64,000 bases of DNA, taken from Flavobacterium sp. NKUCC04_CG (lineage in GTDB: Bacteria > Bacteroidota > Bacteroidia > Flavobacteriales > Flavobacteriaceae). The DNA lies in the NCBI RefSeq assembly GCF_019345525.1, contig NZ_JAHKRA010000008.1, positions 104,050-168,049 of the forward strand. The letters run 5' to 3'. This document shows positions 34,758 through 43,639 of this stretch, one piece after another. Each line of letters begins with the position of its first letter. Position 1 is the stretch's first letter. The notes beneath the pieces are model-generated. The model was given only the letters and a program-made list of their open reading frames with translations. It was not told where the DNA came from and made no database searches. The position numbers and the translations under genes were made by a program.

Positions 34758-36035
34758 ATCCCTACGGGATTTTGGAAATGTATATCGAAATACAATTTCC
34801 ATAACCACGGCATTAACAATATCTAGAATAATGTCACCCCTACGGGGTTGGTTGGGATTTGTTTGAAAATAACGGCAATCATTACGGCAACAACCATATC
34901 TACAATTATGTCACCCCTACGGGGTTGAAAATGTTTATCAAAAACAATGTACATAATCACGGCAATAACCATATCTAGAATGATGTCACCCCTACGGGGT
35001 TGGTTGGGGATTTGTTTGAAAATAACGGCAATCATTACGGCAACAACCATATCTACAATTATGTCACCCTTACGGGGTTGGTTTGGGGATTTGTTTGAAA
35101 ATAACGTCATCCCACAAGGGTTTGAAAATGTTTATCAAAAACAATGTCCATAATTACGGCAACAACCATATCTAGAATGATGTCACCCCTACGGGGTTGG
35201 TTTGGGGATTTGTTTGAAAATAACGGCAATCATTACGGCAACAACCATATCTACAATTATGTCACCCCTACGGGGTTGGTTTGGGGATTTGTTTGAAAAT
35301 AACGGCAATAATCACGGCAACAACCATATCTAGAATGATGTCACCCCTACGGGGTTGGTTTGGGGATTTGTTTGAAAATAACGGCATCCCACAAGGGTTT
35401 GAAAATGTTTATCAAAAACAATGTCCATAATTACGGCAATAACCATATCTAGAATGATGTCACCCCTACGGGGTTGGTTTGGGGATTTGTTTGAAAATAA
35501 CGGCATCCCACAAGGGGTTGAAAATGTTTATCGAAATACAATGTCCATAATTACGACAACAACCATATCTAGAATGATGTCACCCCTACGGGGTTGGTTG
35601 GGGATTTGTTTGAAAATAACGGCATCCCACACGGGGTTGAAAATGTTTATCAAAAACAATGTCCATAATTACGGCAATAACAATATCTAGAATGATGTCA
35701 CCCCTACGGGGTTGGTTTGGGGATTTGTTTTGTAATAAAATCACCCCACACGGAGTTGAAAATGTTTATCAAAAACAATGTACATAATCACGGCAACAAC
35801 CATATCTAGAATGATGTCACCCCTAGGGGGTTGGTTTGGGGATTTGTTTGAAAAAAACGGCATCCCACAAGGGGTTGAAAATGTTTATCGAAATACAATG
35901 TACATAATCACGGCAACAACCATATCGACAATGATGTCACCCCTACGGGGTTGGTTGGGGATTTGTTTGAAAATAACGGCAATCATTACGGTAATAATCG
36001 CGGCAACAAATAGAATGACGTCACCCCTACGGGGT
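34758..36035. repeat. REP-like hairpin array, fourteen copies (TAC loop)
   Basis: Fourteen hairpins begin at 34758, 34836, 34913, 34988, 35066, 35185, 35264, 35343, 35462, 35582, 35700, 35819, 35939 and 36023. The usual form is ACCCC-TAC-GGGGT preceded by ATCTAGAATGATGTC; 34758 is ATCCC-TAC-GGGAT, and 35066 and 35819 are one-base variants. Spacing is either 75-79 or 118-120 bp; the long units carry an extra segment with CGGCATCCCACA and GAAAATGTTTATC. The array fills the whole space between the luciferase-like gene end and the protease-fold promoter. Same family as the repeats at 9.9 kb. Confidence 0.88.
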
Positions 36036-36044
36036 TGAATACGA

Positions 36045-37088
36045 TTAAATTAACGGCTTAAACAATGCCTTTTTAACCGCTGGAGCAACGTGAGTTCCCA
36101 ATAATTCGATCGACTTCATCAAATCTTTATGATTCGGTGCACCGATATCTACATGTAATAAAAAACGGGTGAGTCCAAACATCTCTTGATGGTAGAGTAG
36201 TTTGTCTATCACTTCATTCGGCTCTCCTATAAACAACGCCCCTTCTTTACTTCTACCGCCTTCGTATTGTTCTTTGGTATAGGGCGACCAACCGCGACTG
36301 CGACCGATTCTATTCATCTGTTCGGCATAGTTGTCAAAATACTTATTGGCGGTATGTTGTGAATTCTCTCCGATTATACCGTGTGAATGCGTTGCCAATT
36401 GCATTTTAGAGACATCGTGTCCTGCCGCTATATACTCTTGTCGATACAGGTCAAAAAACGGTTTAAACTGACGGGGCATACCACCGATAATCGCAATGAT
36501 TAACGGCAATCCCAATCGAGCAGCCCGCACCACAGATTCTGGAGTACCGCCTACGGCTACCCAAATATCCAAAGGCTTTGTCGGTCTGGGCAACACCTGC
36601 TGTTCGTGCAAAGGAGCGCGGAAATCCCCCTTCCAACTAAAGGCGTCTTCATGAGTATTGATGTTGATCAACAAATCGAGTTTTTCAACAAATAGTTCCG
36701 AATAATGATCCAAGTCGTAACCAAAAAGAGGAAATGACTCTGTAAAACTACCCCTACCCACGGTGATTTCCGCACGCCCGTTGGATAACAGATCCACCGT
36801 GGCAAAATTTTGATAAGTACGTACCGGATCAACAGAACTCAAGACCGTTACCGAACTGGTTAATTTGATTTTTTTTGTAATGGTAGCCGCAGCAGCTAAA
36901 ATGATCTCGGGCGCAGAGACCGAGAAATCCGGTCTGTGGTGCTCTCCGATACCGAATACATCTAAACCAACCTCATCGGCCAATTTGATTTCTTCCATCA
37001 TTTCTTGTAACCGCAATTGAGGGGATTGAAATTTTTGAGTTTTTTTGTCAAACGCCAAATCCCCAAACATACTGATTCCTATTTCCAT
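36045..37088 (-). CDS. LLM-class flavin-dependent oxidoreductase (luciferase-like)
   Basis: A 347-residue bacterial luciferase-like monooxygenase: starts MEIGISMFGD, has IGEHHRPDFSVSAPEIILAA near residue 48 and GRAEITVGRGSFTESFPLFG near 105, and an IWVAVGGTPESV turn near 175. These are the F420/FMN-dependent TIM-barrel monooxygenase landmarks. It is preceded by an OsmC-type peroxiredoxin gene 13 bp upstream, and the two likely form an operon; similar LLM-OsmC pairings occur in other Bacteroidota (from memory). The stop codon lies 9 bp from the last hairpin of the repeat array. Confidence 0.88.
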   Translation of the reverse strand: MEIGISMFGDLAFDKKTQKFQSPQLRLQEMMEEIKLADEVGLDVFGIGEHHRPDFSVSAPEIILAAAATITKKIKLTSSVTVLSSVDPVRTYQNFATVDLLSNGRAEITVGRGSFTESFPLFGYDLDHYSELFVEKLDLLININTHEDAFSWKGDFRAPLHEQQVLPRPTKPLDIWVAVGGTPESVVRAARLGLPLIIAIIGGMPRQFKPFFDLYRQEYIAAGHDVSKMQLATHSHGIIGENSQHTANKYFDNYAEQMNRIGRSRGWSPYTKEQYEGGRSKEGALFIGEPNEVIDKLLYHQEMFGLTRFLLHVDIGAPNHKDLMKSIELLGTHVAPAVKKALFKPLI

Positions 37089-37101
37089 ATTAGCTTTGTC
37101 T

Positions 37102-37524
37102 TTATTTCAAGTTGGCCTTTAATTCGATTTTTACGGCTTGTAAGGCTTTAGACAGTGGGCAAATTTCCTTCGCCTTTTGAGCAGTAGCATTAAAAACTTC
37201 GGCAGAGATGTTTGGCACACTAGCGTCAACGATCAATTCGATCAACGCAATACTACCGTCTTCAAAAGTAACTAAGGCTTGAGTAGCCAATTCATCGGGG
37301 ATAAATCCCTGTTCACTAAGTAAGGCACTTAATTGCATGGTAAAACAGCCTGCATGTGCCGCTCCGAGTAATTCCTCGGGATTCGTACCGGGGTTGCCGT
37401 TTTCAAATCGCGTTTTAAAGGCATAGGCTGCTTTATTCAATACGGTACTTTCTGTACTGATAGTACCACTACCTGTTTTCAAGTCTTTGTGCCATACGGC
37501 ATTTGCTGTTCTGGTAAATTTCAT
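37102..37524 (-). CDS. OsmC family peroxiredoxin
   Basis: A 140-residue OsmC/Ohr-type peroxidase. Both catalytic cysteines are present: the first in [15 protein letters not shown] near residue 59 and the second in EICPLSKAL near residue 125. OsmC proteins reduce organic hydroperoxides with dithiol donors. The spacing and the [17 protein letters not shown] start fit the OsmC branch rather than Ohr. Directly upstream of, and probably co-transcribed with, the luciferase-like gene. Confidence 0.9.
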   Translation of the reverse strand: MKFTRTANAVWHKDLKTGSGTISTESTVLNKAAYAFKTRFENGNPGTNPEELLGAAHAGCFTMQLSALLSEQGFIPDELATQALVTFEDGSIALIELIVDASVPNISAEVFNATAQKAKEICPLSKALQAVKIELKANLK

Positions 37525-37692
37525 AGGTCTTGTTTTTTGGTTGGTTTTTACTTTTTATACTATTTTGATTTCAACTACTTGATTGAGGAAAAATATAATT
37601 CACTGTCTAATTCTATAAATTTAGACTTTTAAATTTCAAAAAGTTCTAATATTATCTTAATAAAAAAGCAATTTACTAAGTACTTAAACAAA

Positions 37693-37719
37693 AAAAACAG
37701 CTCCGTTTGAGCTGTTTTT
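37693..37719. terminator. Bidirectional terminator
   Basis: AAAAACAGCTC / GAGCTGTTTTT, an 11-bp stem with 5-nt loop, 24 bp after the minus-strand stop at 37743. Confidence 0.85.
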
Positions 37720-37742
37720 TAAACCAATTTAATCGGTAAAAG

Positions 37743-38303
37743 TTAATGTCCCCAAGGTCTAGCGGGAACCGGTATTTCTTTAGATAAATCGAATCGAACT
37801 TGAAAATATGTGGGCGAGTCGGCTTTTCTTAAATTATAGGTATACTCCTTATCATCAACAGTAACCCACCATACGTTTGCTGCGGCTGCCGGTATTAAGT
37901 CGGTTGTTTGCTGATCTGCAGGAAAATACTGACTTTGACTAAACCCTGTATTGGTTGTAGTGCCGCCGTACTGTGTAATTGTATCTTCTGAACCGTCTTG
38001 ATGGCGGTGATCGTGTTTTAACTGAATCCCCTGAGCGGTTTTGGTAAAGACCCACGTACGTGAATGATCATTTCCAACATAAAACGGAATTTTAATTTCC
38101 GTATCCGAACAACTCATAACATACATCGACAAGTCTTTGTTGGCAAAATCTTCTGGTACAGGACTGCTCTGTATCTTTCCGGTATAAGCTTTACCACAAT
38201 GGGCTTGTAAGCGATTCCAAAATTCATCCTGAACATTTTTCTTTTGTCCAAAAACCAAGCTAGTGGTACAAATGACTAACAGTAAAATTAAACTTCTCTT
38301 CAT
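37743..38303 (-). CDS. Secreted hypothetical protein
   Basis: A 186-residue protein with a signal peptide (MKRSLILLLVICTTSLVFG, then Q). Mature part contains two Cys (HCGKAY near residue 36, VMSCSDTE near 65) that could form a disulfide, and a His-rich stretch LKHDHRHQDGSE near residue 94. The C-terminus PVPARPWGH is Pro-rich. I do not recognise the family; the paired Cys and His suggest an exported, possibly metal-binding, protein. Monocistronic with its own terminator. Confidence 0.7.
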   Translation of the reverse strand: MKRSLILLLVICTTSLVFGQKKNVQDEFWNRLQAHCGKAYTGKIQSSPVPEDFANKDLSMYVMSCSDTEIKIPFYVGNDHSRTWVFTKTAQGIQLKHDHRHQDGSEDTITQYGGTTTNTGFSQSQYFPADQQTTDLIPAAAANVWWVTVDDKEYTYNLRKADSPTYFQVRFDLSKEIPVPARPWGH

Positions 38304-38406
38304 GATTGTATTTAAAAAGGGTTGTTTTCAAATATACGTTTTTTAAATACAAACTCATTCCTAAAACAGTAGCAGCATTATTTAATTATAGTGATGCTCT
38401 TGATAC

Positions 38407-38553
38407 TTAATCTACAAAAACTCTTGAATCTCTCTTGACAGTCCCCGCTACTTTTCCCTTTCTTTTACATAAGGGCTGCCTTTTATGTTTTAAACCAGCT
38501 ACTACTATAAGTCCTACAAAAAGTAAAAAATAATTTATCTTCATCTTTTTCAT
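38407..38553 (-). CDS. Small membrane protein (48 residues)
   Basis: A 48-codon frame, MKKMKINYFLLFVGLIVVAG then a basic tail rich in Lys and Arg (LKHKRQPLCKRKGK) and the end RDSRVFVD. One membrane helix at about residues 7-21 with positive charges on the far side is a typical small single-pass protein. Upstream on the minus strand, a TTTTG and a TATATTGT word stand about 20 bp apart, an imperfect Bacteroidota promoter. It fills an otherwise empty gap. Real gene status is likely but not certain. Confidence 0.5.
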   Translation of the reverse strand: MKKMKINYFLLFVGLIVVAGLKHKRQPLCKRKGKVAGTVKRDSRVFVD

Positions 38554-38699
38554 CTTTAAAGGTTTACACTTACAATATAAGCTTTTTTTATGAAATAGTC
38601 AAAACTTTTAATGGTAATTCCCTTAAAAACAGCACTATTACTTCCGTTTCTCAGTCAAACAATTCTATTTTCATACTGTTTATAACAGCAAATTTGATT

Positions 38700-39140
38700 T
38701 TAGTCCTTTATAATTTCAAACAATTCAATTTCGAAAATCAAAGTGCTGTTAGGACCTATTTGTTTGCTGAGTTGTTGGTCTCGATACGCCATTTCAGGGG
38801 GTACAACCATCCGAAATTTGGTTCCTACTTCAATCAACGGAATCACTTGTTGCCATGCTTTAATCAATTTGACTAACGAAAAGCTAGCCGGTTGATTGCG
38901 CACAACAGAACTATCAAATACTTCACCGCTAACCGTAGTACCGTGATAATGACACAAAATGCGGTCAGTCGCTAAGGGTTTTGCACCACTACCCTGCTCC
39001 AAGATTTCGTAAATGATACCACTGTCCAATTTTATAGTGTTTTGATTTTGCTGATACGACAGTCTATACGCATCACCATCTTGCTGATTTTTTAAAGCCA
39101 ATGCGGCTTTTCGCTTTTGTAAAAGTTCTGCTACCCCCAT
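38700..39140 (-). CDS. FKBP-type peptidyl-prolyl isomerase
   Basis: A 146-residue protein with a helical N-terminal part of about 35 residues and an FKBP domain: VSGEVFDSS, then AWQQVIPLIEVGTKFRMVVPPEMAYRDQ (as AWQQVIPLIEVGTK near residue 90 and PPEMAYRDQ near 114) and a final LIFEIELFEI. These are the FKBP catalytic-pocket residues. No signal peptide, so cytosolic. FklB/FkpA-like in length. A -7 element TATTTTTG lies 20 bp upstream on its strand. Confidence 0.88.
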   Translation of the reverse strand: MGVAELLQKRKAALALKNQQDGDAYRLSYQQNQNTIKLDSGIIYEILEQGSGAKPLATDRILCHYHGTTVSGEVFDSSVVRNQPASFSLVKLIKAWQQVIPLIEVGTKFRMVVPPEMAYRDQQLSKQIGPNSTLIFEIELFEIIKD

Positions 39141-39159
39141 AATTCATTTATTAATAGGA

Positions 39160-39167
39160 CAAAAATA
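39160..39167 (-). promoter_or_regulatory. -7 promoter element of the FKBP gene
   Basis: Minus strand TATTTTTG, exact TAnnTTTG match, giving a leader of about 13 nt. Confidence 0.5.
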
Positions 39168-39232
39168 ATTTATTTACTGTAGAATGTCTTCTAAAAATCG
39201 CACATTTACTTTTAAGAGAATGAATATTCACT

Positions 39233-39240
39233 TACATTTG
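39233..39240 (+). promoter_or_regulatory. -7 promoter element of the second TetR gene
   Basis: TACATTTG matches TAnnTTTG. It lies within the longest possible reading frame of the TetR gene, which argues for the downstream ATG at 39259 as the start. Confidence 0.55.
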
Positions 39241-39258
39241 CATTTTAAATTTAAAGTG

Positions 39259-39858
39259 ATGAGAGCAAGGAATCTCGACAAGCAAAAAACCGTAAAAGAA
39301 AATGCCATTGCCATGATTGGGCAAGGGGGGTTAGAGAATTTCAGTATCAACAAATTAGCCAAGATTTCAAAAGTTTCCGTTGCTACTATTTACATTTATT
39401 ATAAGGATAAAGACGACTTGATTTTCCAATTAACCACCGAGCAAGGGGCAGAATTGGCCGATTTAATTTTAAAAGATTTTAGTCCGGATATGTCTTTTGA
39501 AGCCGGTTTAAGGCAGCAGTGGATCAATCGTTATCATCAAATGATGCACAAGCGCGATTCGGTTTTGTTTATGGTTCAAGTCAAAAGTTCTTCCTACTAT
39601 CGCGATTTTTTAAAGGTGTTGATGAATAAAATCAAACAACAGTTAAATCAGTTTTTAGAAAATGCCATTAATCGGCAGGAAATTGATCGCATTCCTTTAG
39701 AAGTGTATTGGTCTATTGCCCATGCCCCATTGTATTCCTTAATCAAATTTCACTATGAAGAAATCGATTTGGAAGGGAAACCATACCAATTAGATGAATC
39801 GGTCATGTGGCAAACTTTTGATTTGGTCGTACGCGCCTTAAAAAAGAACCATCCTTAG
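39259..39858 (+). CDS. TetR/AcrR family regulator (MFS-linked)
   Basis: A 199-residue TetR-type repressor starting MRARNLDKQKTVKENAIAM. The helix-turn-helix is at residues 20-55 (FSINKLAKISKVSVATIYIYYKDKDDL, in part). A longer frame would add 25 residues but overlaps the -7 element. The C-terminal ligand domain has no specific motif. The MFS transporter gene starts 73 bp downstream on the same strand, the standard regulator-pump pair. It presumably represses that pump. Confidence 0.86.
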   Translation: MRARNLDKQKTVKENAIAMIGQGGLENFSINKLAKISKVSVATIYIYYKDKDDLIFQLTTEQGAELADLILKDFSPDMSFEAGLRQQWINRYHQMMHKRDSVLFMVQVKSSSYYRDFLKVLMNKIKQQLNQFLENAINRQEIDRIPLEVYWSIAHAPLYSLIKFHYEEIDLEGKPYQLDESVMWQTFDLVVRALKKNHP

Positions 39859-39931
39859 ACGGGATGCCCTTCGAAGATATAATAGCCTTGAATCACTAAA
39901 AAAAATAGCTTAATTACTCCCACCTATACTT

Positions 39932-41200
39932 ATGGAAAAGAAAAAAACGGTGCCTTTCACCGGTTATGAAAAATTTGTTATTCTTATTTTAGCCATTACA
40001 CAGTTCACCGTAATTTTGGATTTTATGGTGATGTCTCCACTAGGAGATTTGCTATTGAAGTCCTTAGACATGGACACTCAAGATTTTGGTATTGCCGTAT
40101 CTGCCTATGCTTTTAGTGCGGGGATATCGGGTTTACTTACAGCGGGTTTTGCCGATAAATTTGATCGTAAAAAACTATTATTGTTCTTCTATGTTGGATT
40201 TATAGTTGGGACTTTATTCTGTGGATTGGCCAACTCCTACCCGACCTTGGTTGCTGCACGAATTTTTACCGGTTTATTCGGAGGTGTAATCGGTTCGATA
40301 TCGATGGCGATCATCACCGATATCTTTAGTTTGCAACAGCGTGGACGTGTGATGGGTTTTGTGCAAATGGGTTTCGGAGCGAGTCAAGTACTCGGGATTC
40401 CAATCGGCCTATACATTGCACATAAATGGGCATGGGAAGCACCGTTCTTTATGATTGTTGGATTATCCATTTTTATAGCAGTAAGTATTGCCGTCTGGTT
40501 AAAACCCGTCAATGCTCATTTGGCTATTCAACAAGATAAAAAGGCTTTACTTCACTTGTGGCATACCCTAAAAGACAAAGATTACCGCATTGGGTTTATG
40601 GCTACGGGAATTTTGTCTGTCGGTGGATTTATGATGATGCCTTTTGGAACCGTATTTGCTGTTAACAATCTTGGAGTAAGCGAAGCGCAATTGCCGATGT
40701 TGTTTATGATATCCGGTTTGAGTTCCCTCGCCATGATGCCTTTTATCGGTAAACTCAGCGATAGAATGAGCAAGTTTAAACTCTTTGCCATTGCCTGTAT
40801 CTGGTTGATGTTGGTTTGTGTGGTTTACACCAACTTAGCTGTTGTTCCTTTCTGGTTAGTAATAATTACAAACATTTTAATGATGATCGGAATCATGGGG
40901 CGTATGGTTCCTTCTTCCGCCATGAGCAGTGCCGTTCCCGAAATGAAAGATCGCGGTGCTTATATGAGTATTAATGCTTCTTTACAGCAAATTTCTGGAG
41001 GAATCGGTGCAGCCGTAGCAGGAGCTATTGTGTACCAAGAAAGCAAAACCAGTCCGTTAATCAATTACGATATAGTCGGCTATGTGGTGGTGGTGATTTC
41101 CTGTATCAGTATTTTGATGATGAGTCGTGTGGACCGTTTGATCAAGCGTAAAACGCCTAAAGTTAATTTTGAAGAATCGGTAATTAATGAGGTACATTAA
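39932..41200 (+). CDS. MFS transporter (DHA1-type exporter)
   Basis: A 422-residue 12-segment major facilitator protein: TM1 ITQFTVILDFMVMSPLGD, motif A as GFADKFDRKKLL, TM4 RIFTGLFGGVIGSI, and motif C-like GFGASQVLGIPIGLYI in TM5 (motif C GxxxGPxxGG is a mark of exporters). DHA1 proteins export drugs or sugars by proton antiport. The TetR gene 73 bp upstream marks it as an inducible exporter. Short Lys-rich ends at both termini. Followed by an 18-bp terminator stem. Confidence 0.87.
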   Translation: MEKKKTVPFTGYEKFVILILAITQFTVILDFMVMSPLGDLLLKSLDMDTQDFGIAVSAYAFSAGISGLLTAGFADKFDRKKLLLFFYVGFIVGTLFCGLANSYPTLVAARIFTGLFGGVIGSISMAIITDIFSLQQRGRVMGFVQMGFGASQVLGIPIGLYIAHKWAWEAPFFMIVGLSIFIAVSIAVWLKPVNAHLAIQQDKKALLHLWHTLKDKDYRIGFMATGILSVGGFMMMPFGTVFAVNNLGVSEAQLPMLFMISGLSSLAMMPFIGKLSDRMSKFKLFAIACIWLMLVCVVYTNLAVVPFWLVIITNILMMIGIMGRMVPSSAMSSAVPEMKDRGAYMSINASLQQISGGIGAAVAGAIVYQESKTSPLINYDIVGYVVVVISCISILMMSRVDRLIKRKTPKVNFEESVINEVH

Positions 41201-41677
41201 TGCAATTGATTTGATCGATTTGATCGTTTCTTAACCCTATAAGTATGCTTGTTGTAAAGCATACTTATAGGGTTTTTTAATCTATAGAATAGAACTATAA
41301 CATACCGCCAAATTTTAAATGGGAAATGACTTGTAATTTATATACAGATGAACCTTAACCATCCACTTAGTAAGCCCACAAAAATCTAAATAAAGTGGTC
41401 TGAGGTATACTCATCAAAGTACGAATTGATTTAATTTCTATCACTCTTAGAGGCAGCTTTGCCGTGCGTTTTTTACTTTTAATTCTGAAATAGCGAAAAA
41501 ACGCCATAAAAAAAACCAAATTATTACTATACAGCACAACAAAAACCCTAATAAAATCGCACAATGCAATTATAATTTAATAAACAGAAAAATTATATAG
41601 GCTCAAATGTATTGAATATGTTTTTTTTTACTAATTTTAACATACTAAAAGTATAAAATAAACTAAAAACAAACCTT
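41201..41677. other. Intergenic region before the propeller lipoprotein
   Basis: About 480 bp. The first 80 bp hold the terminator of the MFS gene. Upstream of the lipoprotein is TTG (41612-41614), 17 bp, TAATTTTA (41632-41639): a near-consensus promoter, followed by a ATACT-AAA-AGTAT palindrome at 41642-41654. A 65-codon minus-strand frame (41367-41564) looks like noise. Confidence 0.5.
41233..41278 (+). terminator. Long rho-independent terminator
   Basis: An 18-bp perfect stem (AACCCTATAAGTATGCTT and its complement) with a 6-nt loop and T6, just after the MFS gene. Confidence 0.9.
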
Positions 41678-42904
41678 ATGAAGCGAAAATTTATGTATTG
41701 GGGAGGACTTTTACTACTTCCTTTGCTATTCGCAAATTGCGATAGTGACAATCATCCTTCACCTCCATCTAGAGAATCGGTTTTCTTTATAGATTATAGA
41801 AGCATTGAAGGAAAGCCGGACGGTATGGCTGTAATTGAATTGGATCCTGAATCTTTAGACTTTGGGAAAATCAAAAACAAACTCGAAATGGGTGTGGGTG
41901 TATTGCCTCACCACATCTATTACGACAATAGTGCCAAAAAATTATATACTACGGCATTAGGCGGAAATTATTTGTATCAGATTACTACTGCAGTTGACGA
42001 TAATGGGTATCCTTTATTAGTTAGTGCTACTCCGATCAATACGGGAACTAACACGGTAGGTGAAAACATTTTCTTTACTACAGACAACCGTTATTTTGTA
42101 ACATTTATGGGAGGTGATGGTAGTTTAACCGGTGGTAGTGTAGGTGTTTTTAATGCCACTACCAATCAATTATTACATACGATATCAGGCTCTATTGAAG
42201 ACGACCCTACGAAATTCATTATGTATCCTCACGGTATATCGATCAACGAGTCTAGAAATCTGATGATGGTAACATCGACCATACATCCCGATTTGACTTC
42301 CGGTGTAGGTAATACGACAACTTTAATCGATTTGACTACTTACGACCTTATCAAAACATATACCGTAGCGGATAGTCCAACGGATATGTCTGCGCCAGTA
42401 GAGGTGTTGCTTTTAAGAGGGGAATTTCCACAATACGCCTTGGCTACAACGATGTTGGGAGGCGATATATGGATTGCTCCTTATAACGAAACCACGCATA
42501 AGTATGATGAATTCACCAAAATTTTTGATGGAGCATCTCACGGCTTGGGTTGGACTCTAGAAATGTATATCGACAATACTAAAAAACTTTATGTGAGTTT
42601 TGCCGATCCGGGAAAAGTATTGGTATTTGATATTTCCAATTTACCCAATTTGAATTTGGTTAAAACACTAGATGCCGATAAAGGAGCTCACCATATGAGT
42701 TTCTTTAAGACCAAATCGGGTAAATCGGTGGTTGCCGTACAAAACAATTTATTAGATATTCCTGGAATTAATTCAGGCACTATTAATGTGATTGAACTGT
42801 CGACAGGAAATGTTTTGGGGACCGTAGATTTGCGCAGTCAATATGGAATTATCGCAGAATCCATTGAGAGTACAAGAGGACCGGGAAGTTATATGCATCA
42901 TTAA
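41678..42904 (+). CDS. Beta-propeller-like lipoprotein
   Basis: A 408-residue lipoprotein (signal MKRKFMYWGGLLLLPLLFANC, seen as YWGGLLLLPLLFANC; lipobox FANC). The rest is a repeating beta pattern consistent with a 6-7 bladed propeller, with His in conserved positions: LPHHIYYDN near residue 86, MYPHGISIN near 185, ASHGLGW near 287 and AHHMSFF near 341. That spacing of His resembles selenium-binding-protein/methanethiol-oxidase-type propellers, but the similarity is only by pattern. Outer-membrane or periplasm side. Confidence 0.65.
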   Translation: MKRKFMYWGGLLLLPLLFANCDSDNHPSPPSRESVFFIDYRSIEGKPDGMAVIELDPESLDFGKIKNKLEMGVGVLPHHIYYDNSAKKLYTTALGGNYLYQITTAVDDNGYPLLVSATPINTGTNTVGENIFFTTDNRYFVTFMGGDGSLTGGSVGVFNATTNQLLHTISGSIEDDPTKFIMYPHGISINESRNLMMVTSTIHPDLTSGVGNTTTLIDLTTYDLIKTYTVADSPTDMSAPVEVLLLRGEFPQYALATTMLGGDIWIAPYNETTHKYDEFTKIFDGASHGLGWTLEMYIDNTKKLYVSFADPGKVLVFDISNLPNLNLVKTLDADKGAHHMSFFKTKSGKSVVAVQNNLLDIPGINSGTINVIELSTGNVLGTVDLRSQYGIIAESIESTRGPGSYMHH

Positions 42905-42923
42905 ACCGCATTCCTTTATTTAA

Positions 42924-42969
42924 AAAATCTCGAATAGTTTTTAGAAGCTACTCGAGATTTTTTTTTTAG
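42924..42969 (+). terminator. Rho-independent terminator
   Basis: AAAATCTCGA / TCGAGATTTT stem with an inner ATAG..CTAC pairing, followed by T10, after the lipoprotein gene. Confidence 0.85.
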
Positions 42970-42980
42970 AATTACCGCGA

Positions 42981-43308
42981 CTACCTCTCTTTGGGTTTTA
43001 CAAAATAGATTATAGCGATAGCTGCAAAGGGAATCAGCATAAAAATCCATAGTAATCCATTCGCAGCCGATACGGTATGGGTTAAATCGCCTTGAGTAAT
43101 ACCAAAAATATTTACTGTAAGTCCAACCAATGCTGTTCCCACTGCCGTAGCTAACAATTGAATAATGGTAATCGAAGCAGCAGCCAAATCGGCTTCCTCA
43201 GTGCGAGAAGTTTGCAGTACGCGGGTCAATAAATGCGGCCATTGACCGCAAAGCGTTCGCTCCTGAAAGCAATTCACCCCAAGAAGCCTCTATTTTTTTG
43301 TTCTCCAT
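42981..43308 (-). pseudogene. MFS transporter pseudogene with internal deletion
   Basis: The first 23-24 codons from an ATG at 43308 (MENKKIEASWGELLSGANAL then RSMA) are the standard start of a 14-segment MFS protein, which normally continues ALAGGVALHA. Instead, the sequence jumps to the end of such a protein, SRTEEADLAAASI followed by a membrane segment and FVKPKER, in another reading frame (offset 1 nt). About 370 residues are missing, by comparison with family length. The C-terminal part is open from 43277 but has no proper start. It is a decayed transporter. Confidence 0.78.
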
Positions 43309-43639
43309 ATTTTTAAAACTAAAATTTATCTATAAAAAACCATCCAATATCACTACAGAATATACCTTTATAAAGGTACTGCAAGGTAATAAAACAACTT
43401 TTAACTTGCTTTATTGTTTTAAACTAAATTTTGACTACCTCGTACTTTTAAAGAAAAAACGAAACCGAGCTGTCGCATTCCTTAAAAGCGCTAAGCTATT
43501 TCCATAAACAGATTATATACATAAAAGACTACCTGTTTTAGAACTGTACCAAGGAAGAAAATGCTTATAAAACAATAAGAGGCAGCTCAAATGAGCTGCC
43601 TCTTATTAAAAAACAAAGATTAAATACATTATGTACTAA
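43309..43639. other. Intergenic region
   Basis: About 330 bp. It holds a long hairpin at 43574-43607 and otherwise only AT-rich sequence; a 69-codon plus-strand frame (43298-43507) has no recognisable content. Confidence 0.4.
43574..43607. terminator. Long perfect hairpin after the 595-residue protein gene
   Basis: A 16-bp inverted repeat (AATAAGAGGCAGCTCA and its complement) 33 bp beyond the minus-strand stop at 43640; likely terminator, although the T run is short. Confidence 0.7.

Noticed and set aside
34836..36035. Near-regular 79/120-bp spacing that could suggest CRISPR or open reading frames across the array
   Set aside because: The intervals are themselves repeated rather than unique, and the frames crossing the array (for example 34947-35153, 35421-35690 and 35778-36038) only translate the repeat unit.
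41367..41564. 65-codon minus-strand frame before the propeller lipoprotein
   Set aside because: No domain, no promoter, and sequence looks like intergenic AT-rich DNA.
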